A stretch of 46,528 nucleotides of DNA from assembly GCA_000514715.1 (NCBI GenBank), contig AZWL01000033.1:168-46695 (forward strand). The letters run 5' to 3'. A model generated the notes under the pieces. It ran no database searches and was not told the DNA's origin. It saw only the letters and a list, made by a program, of their open reading frames with translations. A program made the position numbers and the translations under genes. Shown piece by piece: positions 15,557 to 23,881 of the stretch. The stretch's first letter is position 1. Each line of letters opens with the position of its first letter. The DNA comes from Streptomyces sp. CNH099 (lineage in GTDB: Bacteria > Actinomycetota > Actinomycetes > Streptomycetales > Streptomycetaceae).

Positions 15557-17191
15557 ATGACCCCCGGACCCCCGCCGCGGCGGCGGACCCGACGGCAGGC
15601 GGGGCTCGTGCTGACGGCCTGCATCCTGGCCTCGTCCCTGGTCGGCATGGACAGCCTCATGACCACCGTCGCGCTGCCCGCCGTCGCCGGCGACCTCGAC
15701 GCCGGCCTGGCCGTGCAGCAGTGGATCGTCGCGGCGTTCCTCCTCGCCGTGGGAAGCCTGATCCTCGTCGGCGGGGCGCTCGGAGACGTCTACGGCCGGC
15801 GCCCGGTCTTCGCCGCCGGCACGGCCGGCTTCGGGGCCGCCGCACTGGTGTGCGCGGTGGCGCCGACCTCCGGGGTGCTCGTCACCGGCCGGCTGCTGCA
15901 GGGCGCCGCGGCCGCGCTGCTGCTGCCGAGCGTCCTGGCCGTCATCACCGCCGCGTTCGACGAGGCGGACCGCTCGCGGGCGATAGCCCGCTGGTCCGCG
16001 TGGAGCGGGCTGTCCGTGATCGCCGGCCCCGTTGTGGGCGGGCTGCTCATCGACGCCCTGTCGTGGCGGGCGGTCTACTGGGCCGAACTGCCCTGCGCGG
16101 CCGTCGTCGTCGCCCTCATCCTGCGCGCGACCCCGCCCGGCGACGGCACGGCCGGGGCCTCCGTCGACCTCGCCGGCGCCGCGCTCGCCGTCCCCGCGGT
16201 CGGCGGCCCGGCCTTCTACCTCATCCAGTCGCCCCGCAGCGGCTGGGGCGACCCGCTGACCCTGACCGCGCTCGTCGCCGGGATCGCGTCGCTCGCCGCG
16301 TTCCTGGCCTGGGAGCGCCGCGCCCGCACTCCGCTGCTGCCGCCCGCGCTCTTCCGGATCCGGGCGTTCGCCGCCATCAACGCCACCACCTTCGTCCTCT
16401 ACGGCGCCCTCATCGCCTGCGGCACGTACACGATCCTCTTCCTGCAGGAGAACCTCGGCTACGGGCCGGCGCCCGCCGGTATCGCGGGCGCCGTGCCGAT
16501 CATGGTGCTGTTCGTGCTCTCCGGGCGCTTCGGCGCACTCGCCGACCGGCACGGCGGCCGGCCCTTCATCGCCGGCGGCTCGCTGCTCGCCGGGCTCGGC
16601 ATGCTCCTGCTGCTGCGCGCGGACGCCGGGACCTCGCTGTGGACCGTCGTGCTCCCCTCGGTCCTGGTGCACGGACTGGGCCTGGCGATGCTCGTCGCCC
16701 CGCTCACCTCCGGCGTGATGTCCGCCGCCCCCGCCGACCGGGCCGGGGTCGCCTCCGGCATCAACAACGCCATCGCCCGCATCGGCAGCATGATGGCCAT
16801 CGCGGTGCTCGGCGTGGTCATCTCCGTCCGCTTCTCCGCCGAACTCGACGACGGGCTCGCGCGCGCCGGCATCGCCGCGCCGGACGCCGCCGTACTCGAC
16901 GCGGCGCGGGAGCGACCGCTCTCCGACGAGCCGCCCGCCGCGCTCCCGTACGCCGAGCGCGCCGCGCTGGAACCGGTGCTCGCGGACGCCTCGGCGTCGG
17001 CGTTCCGCACCGGGGCCGGGGCCGCCGGCGCGCTGGCGGTGCTGGCCGGGGCGATCGCCTGGGCCGGCTACCGGGACCCCAAGGCGGCGGCGTACGACGC
17101 GGCCGGCACCCTCGGCTGCCCGATCACCGGCGCCCGCGACCACGTCGAGGCCCCGCCCATCGGATCCCGGGCCGCACAGCCCGCGGGCTGA
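15557..17191 (+). CDS. DHA2-family MFS transporter (14 TM)
   Basis: A 544-residue drug-efflux-type major facilitator. TM1 reads VGMDSLMTTVALPAV, motif A is GALGDVYGRRPVF, and motif C lies in WSGLSVIAGPVVGGLLIDALSWRAVYW. A second A-like motif GRFGALADRHGGRPF follows TM8. The C-terminal loop before the last helix is long and acidic (AARERPLSDEPP). ATG at 15557 is preferred to the ATG nine bases earlier because GGGAGG is then properly spaced. It is divergent from the rhamnosidase gene across a 170-bp region with the LacI-like operator, so shared control is possible though not shown. It converges on meaB across a hairpin. The substrate is unknown. Confidence 0.9.
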   Translation: MTPGPPPRRRTRRQAGLVLTACILASSLVGMDSLMTTVALPAVAGDLDAGLAVQQWIVAAFLLAVGSLILVGGALGDVYGRRPVFAAGTAGFGAAALVCAVAPTSGVLVTGRLLQGAAAALLLPSVLAVITAAFDEADRSRAIARWSAWSGLSVIAGPVVGGLLIDALSWRAVYWAELPCAAVVVALILRATPPGDGTAGASVDLAGAALAVPAVGGPAFYLIQSPRSGWGDPLTLTALVAGIASLAAFLAWERRARTPLLPPALFRIRAFAAINATTFVLYGALIACGTYTILFLQENLGYGPAPAGIAGAVPIMVLFVLSGRFGALADRHGGRPFIAGGSLLAGLGMLLLLRADAGTSLWTVVLPSVLVHGLGLAMLVAPLTSGVMSAAPADRAGVASGINNAIARIGSMMAIAVLGVVISVRFSAELDDGLARAGIAAPDAAVLDAARERPLSDEPPAALPYAERAALEPVLADASASAFRTGAGAAGALAVLAGAIAWAGYRDPKAAAYDAAGTLGCPITGARDHVEAPPIGSRAAQPAG

Positions 17192-17193
17192 CA

Positions 17194-17215
17194 CCGCCCC
17201 GGCCACCGGGGGCGG
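17194..17215. terminator. Bidirectional hairpin between convergent DHA2 pump and meaB
   Basis: CCGCCCC (17194-17200) pairs with GGGGCGG (17209-17215) around an 8-nt loop, filling the 29-bp gap between two convergent genes. It could terminate both transcripts. Confidence 0.5.
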
Positions 17216-17220
17216 CCCGC

Positions 17221-18213
17221 TCAGCCGCCGAACGCGTCCATGATCCGCTCCGCCGCCCGCGTCGCCGTCAACTCGCCGTCCCTGACCTGCCGTTCCAGCT
17301 CCGGCGCAAGCGCACCCACCGCCGGGTCGGCGCGCAGCCGGCCCAGCAGCTCGTCGCGCACCATCGTCCACGTCCAGTCCACCTGCTGGTCGCGCCGCCG
17401 GCCGGCGAGCCGCCCGGTGGAGTCGAGCAGCTTCCGATGCCGCTCCAGCCGCTCCCAGACCGCGTCGAGCCCCGTCGACTCCCGCGCGCTGCAGTGCAGC
17501 ACCGGCGGCGTCCAGAACGCGCCCTTGCCGTGCATCAGCCGCAGCGCGCCCGCCAGCTCCCGCGCCGCCGCCCGCGCGTCCCGCTCGTGCGGACCGTCCG
17601 CCTTGTTGACGGCGATCACGTCCGCCAGCTCCAGCACGCCCTTCTTGATCCCCTGCAGCTGGTCCCCGGTACGGGCCAGCGTCAGCAGCAGGAACGAGTC
17701 CACCATGTTCGCGACGGCCGTCTCCGACTGCCCGACGCCGACGGTCTCCACCAGCACCACGTCGTAGCCGGCCGCCTCCATCACCACGATCGACTCGCGC
17801 GTCGCCTTCGCGACCCCGCCGAGCGTGCCCGCGGTGGGGGAGGGGCGCACGAAGGCCGCCGGGTCCACGGCCAGGCGCTCCATGCGCGTCTTGTCGCCGA
17901 GGATCGACCCGCCGGTGCGGCTCGACGACGGGTCGACGGCCAGCACCGCCACCCGGTGGCCCAGCGCGGTCAGCATGGTGCCGAAGGCGTCGACGAACGT
18001 CGACTTCCCCACCCCCGGCACGCCGCTGACCCCGATCCGCCGGGCCTTCCCGCTGTGCGGCAGCAGCTCGGTCAGCAACTCCTGGGCCAGCGCCCGGTGC
18101 TGCGGCCGGGTCGACTCCACCAGGGTGATCGCGCGGGCGACGAGCGCGCGCTTGCCGTCGAGGACGCCCTTGACGTACGTGTCGAGGTCGATGGCCATCT
18201 TGGGGGGACTCAC
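17221..18213 (-). CDS. meaB: Methylmalonyl-CoA mutase-associated GTPase MeaB
   Basis: A 330-residue G3E-family P-loop GTPase that loads and protects the adenosylcobalamin cofactor of methylmalonyl-CoA mutase. Walker A GVPGVGKST is at residues 64-72. VLAVDPSSSRTGGSILGDKTRM is the family's switch and base-binding block, VLVETVGVGQSE is the G3 region, and VNKAD gives nucleotide specificity. The C-terminus (VRDGELTATRAAERIMDAF) is complete. The start is GTG at 18213 or ATG at 18198; the upstream GAGGGG abuts the GTG, so the choice is open. It follows mutB by 4 bp in the mutA-mutB-meaB operon, the order expected for actinobacteria. Confidence 0.96.
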   Translation of the reverse strand: MSPPKMAIDLDTYVKGVLDGKRALVARAITLVESTRPQHRALAQELLTELLPHSGKARRIGVSGVPGVGKSTFVDAFGTMLTALGHRVAVLAVDPSSSRTGGSILGDKTRMERLAVDPAAFVRPSPTAGTLGGVAKATRESIVVMEAAGYDVVLVETVGVGQSETAVANMVDSFLLLTLARTGDQLQGIKKGVLELADVIAVNKADGPHERDARAAARELAGALRLMHGKGAFWTPPVLHCSARESTGLDAVWERLERHRKLLDSTGRLAGRRRDQQVDWTWTMVRDELLGRLRADPAVGALAPELERQVRDGELTATRAAERIMDAFGG

Positions 18214-18217
18214 CCCC

Positions 18218-20395
18218 TCACGCGGCGTCGTGACCGAGCCCGGCGGCCAGCTGCGCCACCAGGTCGTACGCGGCGTCCGGGATCACGGTGCCCGGCGGGA
18301 ACACCGCCGTCGCGCCCATCTGACGCAGCGTCGCCACGTCCTGCGGCGGGATCACACCGCCCACCACGACCATGATGTCGTCGCGTCCCTCCTCCGCCAG
18401 CGCCTCGCGCAGCGCCGGTACGAGCGTCAGGTGCCCGGCCGCCAGCGACGACACCCCCACGATGTGCACGTCCGCCTCGACGGCCTGCCGCGCCACCTCG
18501 GCCGGCGTCTGGAACAGCGGGCCCACGTCCACGTCGAAGCCGAGGTCGGCGAAGGCCGTGGCGATCACCTTCTGCCCGCGGTCGTGCCCGTCCTGCCCCA
18601 TCTTGGCGACCAGGATGCGCGGCCGCCGGCCCTCCGCCTCCGCGAACTCGCCCACCAGCGCCCTGGTCCGCGCCACCGACGGGGACTCGCCCGCCTCGTT
18701 CCGGTACACACCGGAGATCGTACGGATCTGCCCGGCGTGCCGCCCGTAGGTCTTCTCCAGGGCGTACGAGATCTCGCCCACGGTCGCCCTCGCCCGCGCG
18801 GCCCGTACCGCCAGCTCCAGCAGGTTGCCCTCGCCGCCGGCCGCGCGCGCGAGGTCGTCGAGCGCGCCCTGGCACGCGGCCTCGTCCCGCTCCGCCCGCA
18901 GCCGCTCCAGCTTCGCGACCTGCCGGGCCCGCACCGCGGAGTTGTCGACCTTCAGCACCTCGACCTGCTCGTCGGCCGCCACCGGGTAGGTGTTGACGCC
19001 GATCACCGGCTGCCGCCCCGAGTCGATACGGGCCTGCGTGCGCGCCGCCGCCTCCTCCACCCGCAGCTTCGGGATGCCCGCGTCGATCGCCTGCGCCATA
19101 CCCCCGGCCTGCTCGACCTCCTCGATGTGCTGCCAGGCCCGCCGCGCCAGGTCGTACGTCAGCCGCTCCACGTACGCGCTGCCGCCCCACGGGTCGATGA
19201 CGCGCGTCGTGCCGGACTCCTGCTGCAGCAGCAGCTGGGTGTTGCGGGCGATACGGGCCGAGAAGTCCGTCGGCAGCGCGAGCGCCTCGTCCAGCGCGTT
19301 GGTGTGCAGCGACTGCGTGTGGCCCTGGGTGGCCGCCATCGCCTCCACGCACGTGCGCGTGACGTTGTTGTACACGTCCTGCGCCGTCAGCGACCAGCCG
19401 GAGGTCTGCGAGTGCGTGCGCAGCGACAGCGACTTCGGATTCTGCGGATCGAAGCGTTTGACCAGCTTCGCCCACAGCAGCCGCGCCGCGCGCAGCTTGG
19501 CGATCTCCATGAAGAAGTTCATGCCGATCGCCCAGAAGAACGACAGCCGCGGCGCGAACGCGTCCACGTCCAGCCCCGCGTCCCGGCCCGCCCGCAGGTA
19601 CTCCACGCCGTCCGCGAGGGTGTACGCCAGCTCCAGGTCGGCCGTCGCGCCCGCCTCCTGGATGTGGTAGCCGGAGATGGAGATCGAGTTGTAGCGCGGC
19701 ATCCGCCGGGACGTGAAGGCGAAGATGTCGGAGATGATCCGCATCGACGGCTTCGGCGGGTAGATGTAGGTGTTGCGGACCATGAACTCCTTGAGGATGT
19801 CGTTCTGGATGGTCCCCGCCAGCATCGAAGGCGGCACGCCCTGCTCCTCCGCCGCCACGATGTACAGCGCCAGCACCGGCAGCACCGCGCCGTTCATCGT
19901 CATCGACACCGTCATCCGGTCCAGCGGGATGCCGTCGAAGAGCTGCCGCATGTCGAGGATCGAGTCGATCGCGACGCCCGCCATGCCGACGTCGCCCGTC
20001 ACCCGCGGGTGGTCGCTGTCGTAGCCGCGGTGCGTGGGCAGGTCGAAGGCGACCGACAGGCCCTTCTGGCCGGCCGCCAGGTTGCGCCGGTAGAAGGCGT
20101 TGGACTCCTCGGCCGTGGAGAAGCCCGCGTACTGCCGGATCGTCCAGGGCTGGTTCACGTACATCGTCGGATACGGGCCGCGCAGATACGGCGCGACGCC
20201 CGGATAGGTGTCCAGGAAGTCCAGGTCCTCGACGTCCTCACCCGTGTACAGCGGCTTGACGGCGATACCCTCGGGCGTCTCCCAGCCGAGGCCGCCGCCG
20301 TCGCCGGCGTGCTTCACCGCGGCGCGCCACTCGTCTGCCCCGGCCGCGGCGGCCGGGGCGCCCAGCTCGACGTCCGAGAAGTCGGGGACGGTCAT
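18218..20395 (-). CDS. mutB: Methylmalonyl-CoA mutase, large (catalytic) subunit
   Basis: A 725-residue adenosylcobalamin enzyme that interconverts succinyl-CoA and (R)-methylmalonyl-CoA, linking the TCA cycle to propionate metabolism and supplying extender units for polyketides. The TIM barrel includes YPTMYVNQPWTIRQYAGFST, QKGLSVAFDLPTHRGYDSDH and SISGYHIQEAGA. The C-terminal cobalamin domain carries the DGHDRG motif near residue 602, whose His replaces the lower axial base. Length matches the family. ATG at 20395 overlaps the mutA stop by 4 bp (ATGA), so the two subunits are translationally coupled. A much longer open frame runs upstream to 21853 through mutA and is not coding. Confidence 0.98.
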   Translation of the reverse strand: MTVPDFSDVELGAPAAAAGADEWRAAVKHAGDGGGLGWETPEGIAVKPLYTGEDVEDLDFLDTYPGVAPYLRGPYPTMYVNQPWTIRQYAGFSTAEESNAFYRRNLAAGQKGLSVAFDLPTHRGYDSDHPRVTGDVGMAGVAIDSILDMRQLFDGIPLDRMTVSMTMNGAVLPVLALYIVAAEEQGVPPSMLAGTIQNDILKEFMVRNTYIYPPKPSMRIISDIFAFTSRRMPRYNSISISGYHIQEAGATADLELAYTLADGVEYLRAGRDAGLDVDAFAPRLSFFWAIGMNFFMEIAKLRAARLLWAKLVKRFDPQNPKSLSLRTHSQTSGWSLTAQDVYNNVTRTCVEAMAATQGHTQSLHTNALDEALALPTDFSARIARNTQLLLQQESGTTRVIDPWGGSAYVERLTYDLARRAWQHIEEVEQAGGMAQAIDAGIPKLRVEEAAARTQARIDSGRQPVIGVNTYPVAADEQVEVLKVDNSAVRARQVAKLERLRAERDEAACQGALDDLARAAGGEGNLLELAVRAARARATVGEISYALEKTYGRHAGQIRTISGVYRNEAGESPSVARTRALVGEFAEAEGRRPRILVAKMGQDGHDRGQKVIATAFADLGFDVDVGPLFQTPAEVARQAVEADVHIVGVSSLAAGHLTLVPALREALAEEGRDDIMVVVGGVIPPQDVATLRQMGATAVFPPGTVIPDAAYDLVAQLAAGLGHDAA

Positions 20396-22203
20396 CGGGC
20401 CACTCCCATGCGGTCGAGTGCGTCGGTCAGCACGGCCACGGCGTCGCAGCCGGCGAAGACGTAGGTGTCGGCGCCGTCGTACGCGCCCGGGCGCCCGGCG
20501 AGGTACACGTGCCGCGCTCCGGCGGCCCGCAGCTCCGCCGCCGCGGCGGCGCCCTCCTCCGCGTACACCGTGTCGGCGGAGCACAGGCAGGCCTCGCGCG
20601 CCCCGCTGTCCGCGAACGCGCCGTCGGTGACGGGCTCGATGCCGCCGGCCTGGAACAGGTTCGCGGCGAAGGTCAGCCGCGGGGTGTGCACGGCGGCCGG
20701 GCCCAGCGCGGCGAGGAAGACCCGCGGCCGGGCACCGGTCGCCGCCAGATGCGCGTCGGACCGCGCCCGCAGCGCCTCGAACGCCTCGTCCCTGCGCACC
20801 CGCGGCAGCCCGCCGGACGGCGGCTCGGGCGCCGGCTCCCGCACGACCGGCGCCTCCGCCAGGTCGGGGAACTCGCTCACCCCGGTCACCGGCTCGCGCC
20901 GCTCGGCGAGCCGCGCCCCGCGCTCCGCCCACGTCTGCGCCAGCCGCTCGCGGACCATCCCGGAGCGCAGCGCGGCGGCCTGCCCGCCGGCCCGCTCGAT
21001 CTCCCGGAAGAACTCCCAGGCGGCGTGCGCGAGTTCGTCGGTCAGCCGCTCCACGTACCAGGAGCCGCCGGCCGGGTCGATGACCCGGGCCAGGTACGAC
21101 TCCTCGATGAGGATGGCCGAGGTGTTGCGGGCGATGCGGCGGGAGAACGCGTCCGGCCGGCCGATCGCGTGGTCGAAGGGCAGCACCGTCACGGCGTCCG
21201 CGCCGCCCACCCCGGCGGCGAGCGTGGCGACCGTGGTGCGCAGCATGTTCACCCACGGATCGCGGCGCGCCGCCATCACCGGCGAGGTCACCGCGTGCTG
21301 GCGCTGCGCGCCCGCCTCGGGCGCCCCGCAGACCTCCGCCACCCGGGCGAACAGCCGGCGCGCGGCGCGCAGCTTCGTGACCGTGAGGAACTGGTCGGCG
21401 GTCGCCGCGTAGCGGAACTCCAGCTGGGCGCACGCCTGCGCGGCGCTCAGCCCCGCCGCGGTCAGCTCCCGCAGGTACGCGACCGCGGCGGCCAGCGAGC
21501 AGCCCAGCTCCTGCGCCGCCGATGCGCCGGCCTCGTGGTACGGCAGCGCGTCCACCGTGACGGCCCGCAGCCCCGGGTACCGCTCGGCGCAGAGCCGGGC
21601 GGGCCCGGCCACGGCGCCGGCGTCCTGCGGACGCCCGGTACGGGCCTCGTGGCCCAGCGGGTCGGCGCCCAGGTTGCCCCGGGCGGCCTCCGCGGCGACA
21701 CCCCGATCGTCGTACAGCCGCAGCAGCTCCCGCGCGGCCGGCTCGGCCGCGTCGCCGGCGTCCAGGACGACGGGCGCCAGGTCGAGGTAGACGTCCTTGA
21801 GGACCCGCCCTAGGTCGGCCACCGGGATGCCGGACCCGCCCACGGCGAGCCACAGCGACGTGACCCCGTTCTCCAGGTCGGTGAGGACGGCCTCCGCGTC
21901 GGCCTCCGCATGCCGCTGCCGTACGTCCCAGCCGCCCGCGGCGTTCCCCTCGGGCCGGCCGCCGCGCACGAAGGGCGCGAAGCCGGGCACGCCCGGATCG
22001 GGCACGCGGTCGCGCGCGGTGTAGAGGGGCTGGGTGCGCAGACCGTCGTCAAGCGCGGTGGACAGCAGGGACTCCGCCTCCGCGCCCGAGACCTCCGTGC
22101 CGGACTTGCGCAGCACACCGGCGACGAGGCGCTGCCACTGCTCGTGCGACGCGCCGGGGAACTCGGCCGCGAGGGGAAGCCCGTCATCGGGCAGGACCGT
22201 CAT
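20392..22203 (-). CDS. mutA: Methylmalonyl-CoA mutase, small subunit
   Basis: A 603-residue non-catalytic partner of MutB in the heterodimeric mutase. It shares the mutase barrel fold (VDALPYHEAGASAAQELGCSLA, FAARRLFARVAEV-like block at TKLRAARRLFARVAEVCGA, RIARNTSAILIEESYLARVIDPAGGSWYVE). In the C-terminal domain the DxHxxG cobalamin motif is absent, as expected for this subunit. ATG at 22203 has no ribosome binding site, but TAGCAT lies 6 nt upstream (22210-22215), so the operon mRNA is probably leaderless. An inverted repeat overlaps that -10 element. The operon order is mutA-mutB-meaB; no methylmalonyl-CoA epimerase gene is in the window. Confidence 0.96.
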   Translation of the reverse strand: MTVLPDDGLPLAAEFPGASHEQWQRLVAGVLRKSGTEVSGAEAESLLSTALDDGLRTQPLYTARDRVPDPGVPGFAPFVRGGRPEGNAAGGWDVRQRHAEADAEAVLTDLENGVTSLWLAVGGSGIPVADLGRVLKDVYLDLAPVVLDAGDAAEPAARELLRLYDDRGVAAEAARGNLGADPLGHEARTGRPQDAGAVAGPARLCAERYPGLRAVTVDALPYHEAGASAAQELGCSLAAAVAYLRELTAAGLSAAQACAQLEFRYAATADQFLTVTKLRAARRLFARVAEVCGAPEAGAQRQHAVTSPVMAARRDPWVNMLRTTVATLAAGVGGADAVTVLPFDHAIGRPDAFSRRIARNTSAILIEESYLARVIDPAGGSWYVERLTDELAHAAWEFFREIERAGGQAAALRSGMVRERLAQTWAERGARLAERREPVTGVSEFPDLAEAPVVREPAPEPPSGGLPRVRRDEAFEALRARSDAHLAATGARPRVFLAALGPAAVHTPRLTFAANLFQAGGIEPVTDGAFADSGAREACLCSADTVYAEEGAAAAAELRAAGARHVYLAGRPGAYDGADTYVFAGCDAVAVLTDALDRMGVAR

Positions 22204-22209
22204 GGTCGG

Positions 22210-22228
22210 ATGCTAGCCAGATCGGCTA
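22210..22228 (-). promoter_or_regulatory. Predicted leaderless mutA promoter with overlapping inverted repeat
   Basis: On the minus strand TAGCAT (22210-22215) lies 6 nt before the mutA ATG. An inverted repeat TAGCC-AGATC-GGCTA (22214-22228) overlaps its upstream edge, so a repressor bound there could block the promoter. The arms are only 5 bp long, so chance is possible. Confidence 0.45.
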
Positions 22229-22295
22229 AAGGATGAACTGTACGGGCCGTGGGTGTGACCATGTTCTCGTCGCGCCCCGGGATCGTGCGCGGCCG

Positions 22296-22781
22296 TCAGC
22301 GGTCGCGCAGCAGGCCGTCGAGCACGCGCGCGAACACCATGCGCGCGCTCCGCGCCACCAGCGGGTCCAGCGCCCGCGGCACACCGCGCACCCCCAGTTC
22401 CTCCCGCCACACCACCCGGACCGGCCCCCGCCCGTCGTCCGGTGCGGAGTCCCCGCCCGGCCGGGGCGGCGCCTGCGGGCCGTGGACCTCGATCTCGGCC
22501 CAGCCGAGCACCACCCGCCCCCGCTTGACCAGCCGGCACCGCCCCACCGGCCGCCCGGGCGCCGGCGGCGACCACGCGACGACCTCCATCGGATCGTCGA
22601 AGCCCACCGCGCCCACGCCGGTGCGCGCGGTGAACCCCGCCCCGACGCCCGTGGCGGGATCGGAGACGCCGACGATCCGGGTCAGCGGCACCCGCCCGCC
22701 GTGCGCGGGCCAGTCGGTCACCCGCTTCCAGACCTCCGCCGCGGCCGCGTCCACCCTGCGCTCCACCTCGAACCGCGCCAT
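22296..22781 (-). CDS. SRPBCC (polyketide cyclase/dehydrase-like) family protein
   Basis: A 161-residue protein of the START/SRPBCC helix-grip fold that binds hydrophobic ligands. The opening MARFEVERRVDAAAAEVWKRVTDW is typical, followed by GAGFTARTGVGAVGFDDPMEVVAW and, near the C-terminus, LDPLVARSARMVFARVLDGLL, the long amphipathic helix of the fold. The function of actinobacterial single-domain members is mostly unknown; a cyclase role is not implied because no polyketide genes are near. It is on the same strand as mutAB, 92 bp downstream of no gene (mutA starts at 22203), so it is likely a separate unit. Its upstream side borders transposase debris. Confidence 0.85.
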   Translation of the reverse strand: MARFEVERRVDAAAAEVWKRVTDWPAHGGRVPLTRIVGVSDPATGVGAGFTARTGVGAVGFDDPMEVVAWSPPAPGRPVGRCRLVKRGRVVLGWAEIEVHGPQAPPRPGGDSAPDDGRGPVRVVWREELGVRGVPRALDPLVARSARMVFARVLDGLLRDR

Positions 22782-22835
22782 GGCCCCAGCTTAAAGCGTG
22801 TTGCAGAAGGTCCTTGAGCTGGGCATTTGATGGGT

Positions 22836-23392
22836 ATGGCTGGGGTGTTGCGGGCTGAGCCGCTGTGGGTGGAGACGTTCACCGGGCTGCGGACGGCGGC
22901 GTTCGGGCGGCTGCTGAAGGCGGTGCGTGAGCGTGGCGGCTGCGGCCGCTGCTGGCGATCGAGCCGGCCGCCGCGCCGGCCGCCGCCGTGCAGCGGCTGT
23001 GGATCGTGGACGGCACGTGAGTCCCCGGTGCGCGACCGCACGGTCGGGGCGTCCTCGCGCACCTGCCGCTTCTCGGCACACGTGCAGGTCATCATCGACG
23101 CCGACACCCGTCTGGTGGCGGCTGCGGCCCGGCCGGTGCCGGGGGACGACGGCGGACGCCGGAGCCCGGCGGAACTCGGGGCCGGGCGAAGAGGAGGACA
23201 ACGCCGAGCACCGCCGCGAACGTGCCCGCGTCGAGCACACCTTCGCCCGGATGAAGAACTACAGAATCCTCCGTGACTGCCGGCAACGCCACGACGGGCT
23301 CCACCACGCCGTCCAGGCCATCGCGCACATGCACGACCTTGCCCGCACCGCAATGAGCACGGCGGCCGAAGACAGGCCCCGACCTGCCACGA
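22836..23392 (+). pseudogene. Decayed IS5-family-like transposase
   Basis: Broken transposase remains. The N-terminus MAGVLRAEPLWVETFTGLRTA and LLKAVRERGG resembles Streptomyces IS5-family (IS1647-like) transposases. About 60 residues are then missing, followed by LWIVDGT, an in-frame stop, VPVRDRT and VQVIIDADTRLVAAAARPVPG. After a frame change the C-terminal block ERARVEHTFARMKNYRILRDC, with HHAVQAIAHMHDLA, completes it; this holds the last acidic residue of the DDE site. Several deletions and frame changes mean it cannot be active. GTGTTGCAGAAGG near 22800 may be a remnant of its terminal repeat. Confidence 0.75.
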
Positions 23393-23469
23393 CACGGTCT
23401 TCCGCAACACGCTTGAGATGTCGGAGCGGATGCTGGTGGCATCGGCCATGGCCAGGCGGAGGACCTGGT

Positions 23470-23850
23470 AGGCGACCAGCGTCGATGGCGGTCCGTGTGC
23501 CGCAGGAGACCAGCACGGCAGGCGCAGGCCGGACAGCCTGCGCCGCCGTTGTTGCAGCTCTGCCTGGTGTGCTGGGTCAGGTTCGCCGGGGTGTCGGGCA
23601 CCGACATCGTGGTGCCGTCGACGGCGCAGCCCAGCAGCCAGCGCAGGGGCTCTGCCCCCACCCGCCCACGGGTCTGCGCCAACGCGCCACCGGTGGGATC
23701 CGCGACCCTCAGGCCCTCCAGCCCGGCCGTCGGTCGTTGCCGCACCTGACGCCAGCCCACCTGCGGGAACAGGCTTCCGGCCAGCAGGAGGTACACCACG
23801 ACCGCGACGGCAGATCCCGCCGGTCAGCGGCGGGCTTCACCCGGTCCGCC
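23470..23850 (-). pseudogene. Decayed IS4-family-like transposase, N-terminal fragment
   Basis: Remains of a second transposase on the opposite strand. DRRDLPSR, then after a frame change VVYLLLAGSLFPQVGWRQVRQ, GALAQTRGRVGAEPLRWLL, CAVDGTTMSVPDTPANLTQHT and CNNGGAGCPA match the N-terminal region and first catalytic Asp (VDGT) of IS4-family transposases common in Streptomyces. Another frame change gives LVSCGTRTAIDA, after which homology stops. More than half of the expected protein is missing. Confidence 0.7.
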
Positions 23851-23881
23851 CATGTCTCGGACTGACGGACATCCGGGCAGA

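Noticed and set aside
12015..15560. A 1,181-codon open frame on the plus strand opposite the rhamnosidase gene
   Set aside because: It is rich in Arg, Gly, Ala and Val with no domain, and its third-position bias is that of the minus-strand GH78 gene. It is an antisense shadow.
17825..20464. An 879-codon plus-strand open frame opposite mutB and meaB
   Set aside because: The composition is low-complexity Arg/His/Pro/Gly, and the opposite strand encodes clearly conserved enzymes.
18218..21853. MutB extended to 1,211 residues
   Set aside because: The extra N-terminal part overlaps mutA in another frame and has no homology; the ATGA overlap at 20395 gives the normal 725-residue protein.
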